Positions 6,514 through 15,592 of a stretch of 64,000 nucleotides of DNA are shown piece by piece. The stretch's first letter is position 1, and the number at the start of each line of letters is the position of its first letter. The position numbers and the translations under genes were made by a program. A model generated the notes under the pieces. That model was not told the DNA's origin and did no database searches. It saw only the letters and a list, made by a program, of their open reading frames with translations. The stretch lies in NCBI GenBank assembly GCA_009699865.1, contig WLNJ01000003.1, forward strand, positions 35,990 to 99,989. Reading direction: 5' to 3'. This DNA is from Actinomycetota bacterium (lineage in GTDB: Bacteria; Actinomycetota; Thermoleophilia; Solirubrobacterales; Solirubrobacteraceae).

Positions 6514-8190
6514 GTGGCCCGGCCGAAGCAACGCAGCTTCGATCTCCGCGCCCAACGGCTTAAGTTCCTGTTGGGGGCTGTTGTTGTGCTCGCGGGAGCC
6601 AGGGCTTTTCAGGTTGGGGTCGTTGACGCAGCAAGCCTGAAGAAGGACGCTGCCGTTCAACAGTCGATAACCGCCTCAGTGCCAGCAGCTAGGGGCGATA
6701 TCACTGATCGACACGGGGTTGAACTTGCTGTTTCGCAGCCGATGGTGACCGTCACGGCCGATCCAATGATGATCTCGCATCCGGCACGGGTTGCCTCCCA
6801 ACTGGCTCCGCTTCTGGGACGCAATGTTGCGGAAATCCAGGCCAAGCTTTCTAACCGCAATCAGCAATATGTCCGGCTAGCTCGGAGAGTGTCCGTATCG
6901 GATGCCAAGCGGGTACGCAAGCTGAAGATTGACGGGATTGACTTCGAGAAGACCATGGGCCGGTCCTACCCGCGGGGAGCTCAGGCTGGGCAGCTGATCG
7001 GGCTTGTTGGGGATGAAGGTCATGGACTCTCTGGTTTGGAACTCTCGTTCGACAAGACACTCGCTGGGACGGATGGGCAACGGACAACGGTTACTGACCG
7101 ACTTGGGCAGCCCATCTTGGTGACGGACTCGAAAGCTGTGCGCACGGGTTCCACCTTGCAGCTGACAATTGATGCTCCGGTCCAAGATCAGGTTGAACGG
7201 GTCCTCGCTGGTGTAGGTCGCGTGTTTCAGCCCAAAGGCGCAACAGCCATTGTTATGGACCCTAGGACCGGGAACATCTTGGCCCTCGCTAACTGGCCGG
7301 CCGTCAACGCAAACACGATTGGCAACGCGTCGGACTACGCGCAGATGAACCGGGCCAGCGGCTTCACCTATGAGCCGGGTTCAACATTCAAGGCGTTCAC
7401 GGTTGCTAGTGCGCTTGAGGAAGGGGAGGTGACTCCATCAACACCCTTCAACCTTCCGACCCTGTTGCACATCGGCGATAAGACCATCAAGGACGCGCAC
7501 GACCGCGGGGATGAGACGCTCAGTGTGTCAGAGATTCTCGCCCAGTCGAGCAATGTCGGAGCGGCGCTGATTGGGCTCCAGATGAAGCGGCAGAAGCTCG
7601 ATCACTGGATCAGACGGTTCGGGTTTGCCAGTCCAACGAAGTCAGGCTTCCCTGGTGAGGAGCAAGGCTTGGTTCTCCCACTCTCGAAGTACTCATCTGC
7701 CACGGTTGGCAACGAGGCGATGGGACAGGGGCTGTCCGTCACGCCCCTTCAGATGGTGCAGGGGTACGCGGCACTCGCCAACGGGGGAATTCTCCGGTCT
7801 CCAAGGATTGCTCAACGAGCCAACGGGGTTTCCATCCCAGCAACTCCCGGACATCGCGTGATTTCTGAACGGGTTTCACGTCTGATCCGCAAGATGCTCC
7901 GTGGCGTGCTCGCAGAAGGCGGCACGGCTTCAGGGGCAGAGATCCCAGGCTTCGATCTGGCGGGAAAGACCGGAACCGCACAGAAGGTTGACCCGGCAAC
8001 GGGGACGTATTCCGACTCGCGCTACATCGCCTCGTTTATCGGCTTTGCGCCCGCCAAGAGCCCCAAGCTGCTCACCGCTGTTCTTGTAGATGAACCCCAA
8101 GGGGACATCTACGGAGGCTCAGTAGCTGCCCCAGCGTTCTCACGAATCATGGCCTTCGCCCTGCCCTACCTGGGCATTTCACCGCGCTGA
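6514..8190 (+). CDS. ftsI: Septal peptidoglycan transpeptidase FtsI (PBP3, class B)
   Basis: 558 aa from GTG 6514. An N-terminal membrane anchor (about 18-35) precedes a pedestal domain starting with PAARGDITDRHG, then the transpeptidase domain. The three active-site motifs are present: STFK with catalytic Ser at about 290, SSN at 345-347 and KTG at 485-487. It cross-links septal peptidoglycan together with the glycosyltransferase FtsW, encoded downstream. No PASTA repeats are seen at the C-terminus. Three bases separate it from ftsL and 8 from murE, consistent with a single dcw transcript. Confidence 0.96.
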   Translation: MARPKQRSFDLRAQRLKFLLGAVVVLAGARAFQVGVVDAASLKKDAAVQQSITASVPAARGDITDRHGVELAVSQPMVTVTADPMMISHPARVASQLAPLLGRNVAEIQAKLSNRNQQYVRLARRVSVSDAKRVRKLKIDGIDFEKTMGRSYPRGAQAGQLIGLVGDEGHGLSGLELSFDKTLAGTDGQRTTVTDRLGQPILVTDSKAVRTGSTLQLTIDAPVQDQVERVLAGVGRVFQPKGATAIVMDPRTGNILALANWPAVNANTIGNASDYAQMNRASGFTYEPGSTFKAFTVASALEEGEVTPSTPFNLPTLLHIGDKTIKDAHDRGDETLSVSEILAQSSNVGAALIGLQMKRQKLDHWIRRFGFASPTKSGFPGEEQGLVLPLSKYSSATVGNEAMGQGLSVTPLQMVQGYAALANGGILRSPRIAQRANGVSIPATPGHRVISERVSRLIRKMLRGVLAEGGTASGAEIPGFDLAGKTGTAQKVDPATGTYSDSRYIASFIGFAPAKSPKLLTAVLVDEPQGDIYGGSVAAPAFSRIMAFALPYLGISPR

Positions 8191-8198
8191 GGTCCTCC

Positions 8199-9632
8199 GT
8201 GCGGCTAGGCGACATTCTTCTGGAGTCTGAAGGCCCGGAGGCTGCCCTTGAGGTCACCAATCTCGCCTATGACGATCGGCTGGCGTCGAGCGACACACTC
8301 TTCTTCTGCGTCCCAGGCTTCACGCGCGACGGCCACGATTTTGCGCAGCTCGCGATAGATCGGGGTGCGGTCGCACTTGTAGTAGAACGGCCACTTGACC
8401 TTGGAGTTCCTGAGGTGGTTGTCCCGGATGTACGGCAAGCGATGGGCCCCGCCGCGTCTAGGTTCCATGGCAATCCATCCCACGACCTGAACGTCTTGGG
8501 TGTTACAGGCACAAATGGGAAGACAACAACCGCTTACCTAGTCCGGACAATCTTGGAACAAGTAGGGATCAGGTGCGGTCTGTTGGGCACGGTTGAGTCT
8601 GTTGTTGCCGGGGAAGTGCTTGAGGCGGGGCGGACTACTCCGGAGGCCATCGATCTCCAAGCGTTACTGGCACGCATGAGGGACGGCGGAGATACGGCGG
8701 CCGCAATAGAGGTTTCCTCTCATGCGCTTGATCTGGGGCGGGTCGACGGCGTTGAGTTTGCTGCCTCCATCTTCACAAACCTGACTCAGGACCACCTTGA
8801 TTATCACGGGACCATGGCTGAGTATTGGGATTCGAAACGACGTCTGTTCACTGAACTTCCGAGGGGAGTCCCGGTGATCAACATCGACGACCCGCATGGC
8901 GCGATCCTCGCAGCCGAGGTCGAGGACGCAGTGACATTTGGCATTACCGGTGGTGCTGACTGGAGTGTGATCGGATTAGAGACCGACATCAGGGGCTCCC
9001 GGTTCGTGCTCGTTGGCCCCGATGGCGAGGCGGCAGTTGAGACGGCACTACCTGGGGCTTTCAATGTTTCCAATGTGCTCGGGGCGGCTGCTGGCGCGCA
9101 CGCTCTAGGCGTTGGCTTCGACCAGATTGTTGGAGCCCTCCCACTCGCTTCCCGTGTACCGGGGCGCTTTGAGCCGGTAGACCGTGGGCAGCCATTCGCT
9201 GTCCTCGTGGACTACGCCCACACACCGGATTCGCTCGAAAACGTTCTAATGGCTGCTCGCCAGATCGCTACCGGCCGTGTGCTCTGCGTGTTCGGTTGCG
9301 GAGGGGACCGCGACACCGGTAAACGCCCTCAGATGGGCATGATCGCCGAGCGGAATGCGGACATCGCGATCGTAACCTCAGACAACCCGCGATCGGAAGA
9401 CCCCGCATCCATTGCCGCGGCTGTGGCCGCCGGGGCAGAGAGCGGCTGCGAAATCATTCTCGACCGGGCTGAGGCGATAGCCGCGACCCTTGGGCTTGCC
9501 TCGTCCGGCGATGTTGTGGTGATCGCAGGCAAGGGGCATGAGTTGGGACAGGAGTTTGCTGAGGGCCGGAAGATTCCATTCGACGACAGGGTTGTTGCCG
9601 CCGAGGCACTCCGCGGGCTGGGCTGGGCATGA
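8199..9632 (+). CDS. murE: UDP-MurNAc-tripeptide ligase MurE (meso-DAP type)
   Basis: 477 aa, GTG start. Cytoplasmic ATP-dependent ligase that adds the third stem-peptide residue to UDP-MurNAc-L-Ala-D-Glu. The P-loop GVTGTNGKTTTAYL lies near 101-112, the central-domain signature SSHALDLGRVDGV follows, and DNPR at about 395-398 is the motif associated with meso-diaminopimelate specificity rather than lysine. This implies DAP-type peptidoglycan. Its stop overlaps the murF start by 4 nt (ATGA). Confidence 0.97.
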   Translation: MRLGDILLESEGPEAALEVTNLAYDDRLASSDTLFFCVPGFTRDGHDFAQLAIDRGAVALVVERPLDLGVPEVVVPDVRQAMGPAASRFHGNPSHDLNVLGVTGTNGKTTTAYLVRTILEQVGIRCGLLGTVESVVAGEVLEAGRTTPEAIDLQALLARMRDGGDTAAAIEVSSHALDLGRVDGVEFAASIFTNLTQDHLDYHGTMAEYWDSKRRLFTELPRGVPVINIDDPHGAILAAEVEDAVTFGITGGADWSVIGLETDIRGSRFVLVGPDGEAAVETALPGAFNVSNVLGAAAGAHALGVGFDQIVGALPLASRVPGRFEPVDRGQPFAVLVDYAHTPDSLENVLMAARQIATGRVLCVFGCGGDRDTGKRPQMGMIAERNADIAIVTSDNPRSEDPASIAAAVAAGAESGCEIILDRAEAIAATLGLASSGDVVVIAGKGHELGQEFAEGRKIPFDDRVVAAEALRGLGWA

Positions 9633-10981
9633 GCCGAGCTAGCTTCACCGCACAGGAGATCGCTGACATCACGGGAGCGCAGCTCGTCAACGCTGGGCAG
9701 GGGCATCCGAATGGTTTTTCCAGCGATTCTCGCGAGATTGAGCTTGGGAATCTGTTCATCGGAATCCCGGGGGAGAGGGTCGATGGGGGAACAAAGACAG
9801 CCGAGGCGATCTCGGCGGGAGCATGGGGCGGGCTTGTGTCGCCTGCGGGCGCAGATGGCTTGGTCCTCCCTCAGACCGGTGGGCTTCTCGTTCATCCCGA
9901 CCCCGTAGAGGCCTTGGGTCTTCTTGCTGCCGCCTGGCGTTCCCAGCTCTCCTGTCCAGTGATCGCAATCACCGGTTCGACCGGCAAGACGTCCACGAAG
10001 GACATCCTTGGCGCGATCCTAGGAAGCGCCGGGACCACATTTAGTTCGGCAGGTAACCGCAATACGGAGGTCGGACTTCCTCTGGAACTGCTGCGGATTG
10101 ACGACGAGGTTTCATTCGTTGTCCTTGAGTTGGCAATGCGAGCGGAGGGAGAGATAGCTCACCTCACCCAGATCGCCGCCCCAACAGTGGGAGTGGTCCT
10201 CAACGCTGGACCAGTTCACCTTGAGACACTGGGCTCCATCGAGGCTGTGGCCAAGGCGAAGGCAGAACTCATCGCAGGCCTTCCTCTAGGTGGCGTCAGC
10301 GTCACTCCTGCGCTTGATGGGCTTCTGGCCCCATACTTGCGTCCCGAGTTGAGGTCGGTGACCTTTGGTCCTGGTGGTGATTGCAGGCTCGTTGGGTCTG
10401 AAGGCAGGACTCTGACGGTTGACCTTGCGGGGGATGAATACATGGTCGAGGTGGACTTCGATCAACCTCACAACCGGCTCAATCTGTTGGCAGCTGTTGC
10501 TGCCGCTGGAGCGGTCGGTGTGCAGCCACCCAAGCGCTTGAAGGTGCCTTTCTCAGGTCTCAGAGGGCAGCGAAAGGCCATTGAAGGGGGGATTGTCGTC
10601 ATCGACGACTGCTACAACGCAAACCCTATGTCTATGCGCGCAGCGCTTGCGGATCTTTCCGAGGAGTCGCTGCGCCGAGGAGGGAGGGCCGTGGCAGTGC
10701 TGGGCGACATGCTTGAACTCGGACCCGACGAGGTCTCCCTCCACACCCAGCTTGGCGCTGACATCCTGGCCGCCGGGGTTGATGTTCTGGTCACGGTCGG
10801 CCCACTATCAGCGGTTTCCGGAAAGGCCTTTGGAGCAACAGCCGTTGTGGTGGAGTCGGCTCAAGAGGCCTCTGAACGCTTGGCTGACCTGGTTCAGTCC
10901 GGCGACACCGTTCTTGTAAAGGGCTCGCGGGGCATCGGCCTTGAGGTTGTAGCCCAAAGCCTTGGGGCGGTTGACGGCTGA
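9629..10981 (+). CDS. murF: UDP-MurNAc-tripeptide:D-Ala-D-Ala ligase MurF
   Basis: 450 aa. Adds D-Ala-D-Ala to the UDP-MurNAc tripeptide, completing the pentapeptide. The Mur ligase ATP loop ITGSTGKTSTKDIL is at about 111-124; ELAMRAEGEIAHL and VVIDDCYNANPMSMRAAL are MurF hallmarks, and AVLGDMLELG follows. Start overlaps murE by 4 nt. The Mur ligase domain order (N-terminal uridine-binding, central, C-terminal) is complete. No ddl gene is in this cluster, so the D-Ala-D-Ala substrate is made elsewhere. Confidence 0.97.
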   Translation: MSRASFTAQEIADITGAQLVNAGQGHPNGFSSDSREIELGNLFIGIPGERVDGGTKTAEAISAGAWGGLVSPAGADGLVLPQTGGLLVHPDPVEALGLLAAAWRSQLSCPVIAITGSTGKTSTKDILGAILGSAGTTFSSAGNRNTEVGLPLELLRIDDEVSFVVLELAMRAEGEIAHLTQIAAPTVGVVLNAGPVHLETLGSIEAVAKAKAELIAGLPLGGVSVTPALDGLLAPYLRPELRSVTFGPGGDCRLVGSEGRTLTVDLAGDEYMVEVDFDQPHNRLNLLAAVAAAGAVGVQPPKRLKVPFSGLRGQRKAIEGGIVVIDDCYNANPMSMRAALADLSEESLRRGGRAVAVLGDMLELGPDEVSLHTQLGADILAAGVDVLVTVGPLSAVSGKAFGATAVVVESAQEASERLADLVQSGDTVLVKGSRGIGLEVVAQSLGAVDG

Positions 10982-10982
10982 A

Positions 10983-11951
10983 ATGGGACGCGTACTGATA
11001 GCGGGCACAGCCTCGTTGCTGATCTGCCTCTTTCTTGCGCCTAGCTTCATTGCGTTCATTGCCCGTCGGGAGTTTGGTCAGAACATCCGCGAGGACGGGC
11101 CGAAAGGTCACATGTCTAAGGCCGGAACTCCCACGATGGGCGGAATCATCATCTTCGCTTCCATCGCAATTCCATTCCTCATCCTGACCGCAGGTGGATG
11201 GGAAGAAATGGCTGTGTTTGGAACCGCACTGGCATGCGCCCTTGTCGGCTTTGCTGACGATTACACGAAAATCGTCAAGAAGCGCTCGCTCGGCCTGAGG
11301 GCGAGAACAAAGCTTGGCGTGACGATGATCATCTCGGTTGCTCTCTGGTGGGTGGCGACCAGGAAGGTAGGTCTTCCTGAGACGGTCAGACTCCGCTTTG
11401 TGGATGCCGAGGTTGACCTCGGCTGGCTCTATCCAGTCTTCATCTACCTAGTTGTCGCTGGTTCCACTTCCGCGGTCAACTTGACGGATGGCCTGGATGG
11501 GCTTGCGGCGGGCTGCTGCGCCATTGTTCTATTGGCATACATCGGAATAACGTTTCTCACGACAGGACAGTCGGAACTCGCGCTGCTCTGTGGGTGCCTG
11601 GTCGGTGCCTGTGTCGGGTTTCTCTGGTTTAACAGTTTTCCGGCGAGCATCTTCATGGGAGACACGGGTTCTCTCGGTTTAGGCGGGGCCTTAGCTGCCC
11701 TCGCTGTTATGACCCAAACTGAGATTCTGCTCGTGCTCCTCGGGGGAATCTTTGTACTCGAAGCACTCTCTGTTGTGATCCAGGTGATCTCGTTCCGTTT
11801 CTTCCGCCGGAGAGTCTTTCTGATGGCGCCTATTCACCACCATTTCGAGCTCAAACAGTGGTCTGAGACCAAGATCATTCTCCGTTTCTGGATCGTAGCC
11901 GCGGCGTTCAGCGCCATTGCGTTCACGCTCTACCAATCGAGCATCCGATGA
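10983..11951 (+). CDS. mraY: Phospho-MurNAc-pentapeptide translocase MraY
   Basis: 322 aa integral membrane enzyme making lipid I from UDP-MurNAc-pentapeptide and undecaprenyl phosphate. Diagnostic stretches are KAGTPTMGGIIIF, the aspartates in FADDYTKIVKKRS, NLTDGLDGLAAG, FMGDTGSLGLGG and the cytoplasmic loop MAPIHHHFE. About ten hydrophobic segments are visible. ATG 10983 starts one base after the murF stop; the open frame extends 21 nt further back to a TTG inside murF, which is less likely. The stop overlaps murD by 4 nt. Confidence 0.97.
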   Translation: MGRVLIAGTASLLICLFLAPSFIAFIARREFGQNIREDGPKGHMSKAGTPTMGGIIIFASIAIPFLILTAGGWEEMAVFGTALACALVGFADDYTKIVKKRSLGLRARTKLGVTMIISVALWWVATRKVGLPETVRLRFVDAEVDLGWLYPVFIYLVVAGSTSAVNLTDGLDGLAAGCCAIVLLAYIGITFLTTGQSELALLCGCLVGACVGFLWFNSFPASIFMGDTGSLGLGGALAALAVMTQTEILLVLLGGIFVLEALSVVIQVISFRFFRRRVFLMAPIHHHFELKQWSETKIILRFWIVAAAFSAIAFTLYQSSIR

Positions 11952-13279
11952 TTGGGCACAGAAACCCCCGGCCGGAAGTGCCGCACGGCCCTTGGCTGGT
12001 CGTCGGGCTAGCTCGCTCCGGGCAGGCGGCGGCGCATGCTTTGGTGGCACGGGGAGAGTCGGTGATCGGAGTTGACTCCGGGTCACCAGAGGGAGCAGTG
12101 GACCTTGAAGAGATTGGCGTAGATGTTCACCTTGAACACAACGGACTGGAGTTTCTCGATTCTGTCGCGGGGGTCATAAAGAGCCCCGGCGTACCAACTG
12201 CTGCTCCAGTGATTCAAGCTGCCCAAGATTCGGGCATCGCGGTCATGGGGGAACTCGAACTCGGCTGGCGCCTCAGCTCTGGTCCAGTCGTTGCTGTCAC
12301 CGGGACTAATGGCAAGACGACAACCGTCGAGATGATCGGCCACATCTTTGCCAAGGCTGGAACTTCCTGTGAGGTAGTGGGGAACGTTGGGCGTCCCATT
12401 ACTTCACTTGCTGGGTCAGCTGAGGCTGATTCCACGCTGATCCTCGAGGCCTCGTCCTTCCAGCTAGAGGACGCTGCTCAGTTCGCGCCAGAGATCGCGG
12501 TTGTTCTAAATGTTGGGTCTGACCACATCGATCGCCATGGCACCATCACTGAGTATCACGAGGCCAAACTGAGGATTCTCGACCGGCAGGGCGAGCAGGA
12601 TGTTGCTGTGGTTCCCCACGACTTGGATGTGTCGGGCCGTGGCCTGGCTAGGAGAGTTACGTTCGGTTCCCCTGACAGTACGTTGGCTTTCAAGGAGGGA
12701 AATCTGCTCTGGGAAGGTGAGGCCGTCGCGGAGCAGGCCGACGTCGTTCTACCCGGAGCGCACAACCTACTCAACGCTCAGGCTGCCGCAGCCGTTTGCC
12801 TCATCAGCGGAGTTGAGCCAGCCCAGTTGGTAGAGGGGCTTAGAAGCTTTCACGGTGTTGCCCACCGTTTGGAGCTGGTTCTGGAGTCGAGGGGAGTCAG
12901 GTGGATCAACGACTCAAAGGCCACCAATGTTGATTCCACACTGACCGCGCTTGAGTCCTTCGATGGGGATGTACACCTCATCCTGGGTGGTGACGGCAAA
13001 GGGCAGGACTTCACTCCGCTGCGGGCGGCCGTTGCCGCCAAGTGTCTCTCGCTCCATCTCATTGGAGAGTCTGCCGGCCAGCTGGAAGAGGCCCTATTAG
13101 ACAGCGGTGTTCACATCCAGCACGATGGAGACCTCCGGCTTGCCGTGGCCTCGTGTGCCAGAACCGCCCGGAACGGGGATGTCGTCCTTCTATCACCTGC
13201 GTGCGCCAGCTTTGACCAGTTCAACAACTTCGAGGAGCGCGGTCTCGCGTTCCGAGGCCTCGTTGAGGCTGCAGAATGA
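11948..13279 (+). CDS. murD: UDP-MurNAc-L-Ala:D-Glu ligase MurD
   Basis: 443 aa cytoplasmic ligase adding D-glutamate, the second stem residue. It has an N-terminal Rossmann-like domain (WLVVGLARSGQAAAHAL), the ATP loop VAVTGTNGKTTTVEMIG at about 115-131, the LEASSFQLE signature and the late HRLELVLESRGVRWINDSKA with NDSKATN, typical of MurD. ATG overlaps the mraY stop; the stop overlaps ftsW. Confidence 0.97.
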   Translation: MIGHRNPRPEVPHGPWLVVGLARSGQAAAHALVARGESVIGVDSGSPEGAVDLEEIGVDVHLEHNGLEFLDSVAGVIKSPGVPTAAPVIQAAQDSGIAVMGELELGWRLSSGPVVAVTGTNGKTTTVEMIGHIFAKAGTSCEVVGNVGRPITSLAGSAEADSTLILEASSFQLEDAAQFAPEIAVVLNVGSDHIDRHGTITEYHEAKLRILDRQGEQDVAVVPHDLDVSGRGLARRVTFGSPDSTLAFKEGNLLWEGEAVAEQADVVLPGAHNLLNAQAAAAVCLISGVEPAQLVEGLRSFHGVAHRLELVLESRGVRWINDSKATNVDSTLTALESFDGDVHLILGGDGKGQDFTPLRAAVAAKCLSLHLIGESAGQLEEALLDSGVHIQHDGDLRLAVASCARTARNGDVVLLSPACASFDQFNNFEERGLAFRGLVEAAE

Positions 13280-14598
13280 GCGCCCGTCCACGGAAGGGTG
13301 GGAAGCCACTGCCTGCAAAGTCTCGCGTGCAGACGAGCACCAAGCCCAAAGCCGCGCCCTCCCGGCGGGTCAAGCGGACGCTGGTCTTCCCTAGTGAACA
13401 CCGCGTAATCAGCACGGTTGTGGCGATTCTGGTCTCGCTGGGCGTGGTGATGATCTACAGCGCCTCTTCCGCTAAGAACGCGCTTCAGTCAGGCGGCAGC
13501 GGCAGTCAGCAGCTTGTGCGAACGCTGGTTCTAGGCCTGCTTCCCGGGCTAATCCTGTGCTTGTATCTGCAGCGCGTATCGCTCTCGAAGATCAGGTCAT
13601 GGGGGGCTCCGCTGATGTTGGGATCGCTCGCGCTTGTCACCGTGGTCCTGATCCCAGGCATCGGCCAGCAGATCAACGGTGCGCGACGGTGGATCAATGC
13701 CGGCCTAACGAACTTCCAGCCAAGCGAGCTGGTCAAGGTCGGGCTGATCCTCTGTGTAGCCGACCTTGCGCTCCGCCATAGGGACGCTATGGGGTCAATC
13801 ACAGAGGCTCTCAAGATGATTCTTTGGCCTGTGATCCTCGGCGGGCTCCTGATTGCTCTCGAGCCGGATCTTGGTACGGCCATGGTTTGCGTGGTCACCG
13901 GACTGATCATCGTCTGGATGGCGGGCATGCCGTGGCGGGTGCTCGGGCCAATCACAGGGGTGATTGTGGGGTCGGGAGTTATCTATGCAGTGATGGAGCC
14001 GTACCGCTTTGCGCGGCTTACAGCGTTCCTTGACCCTTGGGCGAGTGGAGCCCGCAATAGCACCGGCTTTCAGTCGGTGCAGGGTCAGATTGCCCTTGGA
14101 TCAGGCGGAATCTTTGGGGTCGGTCCGGGGCAGTCCGTTCAGAAGATCTTCTACCTTCCAGAGGCCCACACAGACTTTATCCTCGCGGTGATCGGAGAGG
14201 AGCTGGGCCTCCTGGCGGTGCTTGCGATCTTGGGACTGTTTGGGGCTCTCATGCGTGCCGGCCTCAACCTTGCGCGGGATGCCGTGGATCCGTATGCCAA
14301 GCTCACTGCTGCAGGACTTACAGCCCTGATCACATGCCAAGCAATGCTCAACATCTGCGTAGTTCTCGGAATTGCGCCATTAACTGGAGTGCCTCTCCCA
14401 TTCATCTCTTTCGGACCGACCAATCTCGTTGTACTGCTTGGCTCCACGGGGCTCTTGCTGAACATTGCGGCAACGGGCGGAGCCGAGCTGCGCTCTGTCC
14501 CGGACTCGCGCGGAGAGAGCAGTGGGGAAGCCAATGAGAGTCATGATCGCGGCCGGGGGTACGGCCGGGCACGTGATTCCAGCGCTCAGCGTCGCTGA
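13276..14598 (+). CDS. ftsW: Septal peptidoglycan glycosyltransferase FtsW
   Basis: 440 aa SEDS-family membrane enzyme that polymerises lipid II during septation with FtsI. A basic N-terminal arm of about 35 residues precedes roughly ten membrane segments. Family motifs include GARRWINAGLTNFQPSELVK, LEPDLGTAM, and the late HTDFILAVIGEELGLL and PLTGVPLPFISFG. The C-terminal tail (about 400-440) is polar, Arg/Ser/Gly-rich, and its DNA is shared with the murG start: the two genes overlap by 65 nt in different frames. Confidence 0.95.
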   Translation: MSARPRKGGKPLPAKSRVQTSTKPKAAPSRRVKRTLVFPSEHRVISTVVAILVSLGVVMIYSASSAKNALQSGGSGSQQLVRTLVLGLLPGLILCLYLQRVSLSKIRSWGAPLMLGSLALVTVVLIPGIGQQINGARRWINAGLTNFQPSELVKVGLILCVADLALRHRDAMGSITEALKMILWPVILGGLLIALEPDLGTAMVCVVTGLIIVWMAGMPWRVLGPITGVIVGSGVIYAVMEPYRFARLTAFLDPWASGARNSTGFQSVQGQIALGSGGIFGVGPGQSVQKIFYLPEAHTDFILAVIGEELGLLAVLAILGLFGALMRAGLNLARDAVDPYAKLTAAGLTALITCQAMLNICVVLGIAPLTGVPLPFISFGPTNLVVLLGSTGLLLNIAATGGAELRSVPDSRGESSGEANESHDRGRGYGRARDSSAQRR

Positions 14599-15592
14599 GC
14601 TCCTGGCCGCGGCCGGCGCGGAGGTTGAGTTTGCTGGAGGGGATCGAGCGGAGTCCGACTTGGTGCCTTCTGCTGGCTTTGCGTTCCACAGGCTCGACGC
14701 CGAAGGACTTAGTCGCACCTCCCTGCTGAAGGCCTCCCGAGCTGCCCTGCGAGCGGTGCCTGCGTTCTTCTCGGCGGTCAGGCTAATCCGTGCTCGACGA
14801 CCTGATGTCGTCATGGGAGGCGGGGGATATGTGGCGGGGATTGTCGGTGCGGCTGCGGTTGTAACACGCACACCGTTGGTCCTTACGGAGGCAGACAGTC
14901 ACCTTGGTATCTCCAACCGACTAATAGCTAGGTTCGCTAAGAAGGTTTGTCTCGCGTTTCCGCTCGAGGGCCGGACCGCATCTCGCTATGTGGTGACGGG
15001 CCGCCCGGTGCCGCCTGCGGTTAGAGACCGGTCCTCCGCTCGGGCAAGATTCAAGATCCCGCTTGATGCAACCTGTGTCCTTGTGACGGGCGGCTCTCTT
15101 GGTGCGTCGTCGATCAATCAAGCGGCCGTGGACGCCTTTGCGGACTCGGAGTTTGAGGTCTTGCACCTTGCTGGGGAAAGGGATTTCCCTGCCCTGACTG
15201 CGCCTCGGGACGGGTATCACCTCTTGAGCTACATCGATGACTTTGGCGATGCAGTTGAGGCCTGTGACCTTGCCGTTGCCCGGGCAGGTGGGTCTGTCTT
15301 TGAACTGGCGTCTCACGGCACCCCAGCAGTGCTTGTTCCCTATCCCCAGGCGGCCGGGGATCACCAAACTGGGAATGCTCGTTGGATGGAGACTGCTGGA
15401 GCCGCGGTGATCATCTCTGACAGCCGGCTGACGGCGGACCTCCTGCGGGAGACCGTTGAGGGGATCCTTGGCGACCGGACTCTCCTGAACCAGATGTCTG
15501 CGGCTAGCTCCGGCCTGGCGCGCCCTCAAGCGGCCGCTGATGTCGCTGCATTTGTGCGCGCTGCAGCACAGGGACCGGGAGTCAAGCAATGA
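14534..15592 (+). CDS. murG: Lipid II synthase MurG
   Basis: 352 aa. Peripheral membrane GT28 glycosyltransferase that adds GlcNAc to lipid I. The N-terminal loop IAAGGTAGHVIPALSVA (family GGTGGH), the linker VTGGSLGASSIN and the UDP-GlcNAc site RAGGSVFELASHGTPAVLVP are clear. ATG 14534 is preceded by GGGGAAG at a good spacing and puts GGTAGH where the family has it; upstream in-frame starts lie deeper in ftsW. The second G of GGTGGH is Ala here. The stop overlaps murC by 4 nt. Confidence 0.96.
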   Translation: MRVMIAAGGTAGHVIPALSVAELLAAAGAEVEFAGGDRAESDLVPSAGFAFHRLDAEGLSRTSLLKASRAALRAVPAFFSAVRLIRARRPDVVMGGGGYVAGIVGAAAVVTRTPLVLTEADSHLGISNRLIARFAKKVCLAFPLEGRTASRYVVTGRPVPPAVRDRSSARARFKIPLDATCVLVTGGSLGASSINQAAVDAFADSEFEVLHLAGERDFPALTAPRDGYHLLSYIDDFGDAVEACDLAVARAGGSVFELASHGTPAVLVPYPQAAGDHQTGNARWMETAGAAVIISDSRLTADLLRETVEGILGDRTLLNQMSAASSGLARPQAAADVAAFVRAAAQGPGVKQ

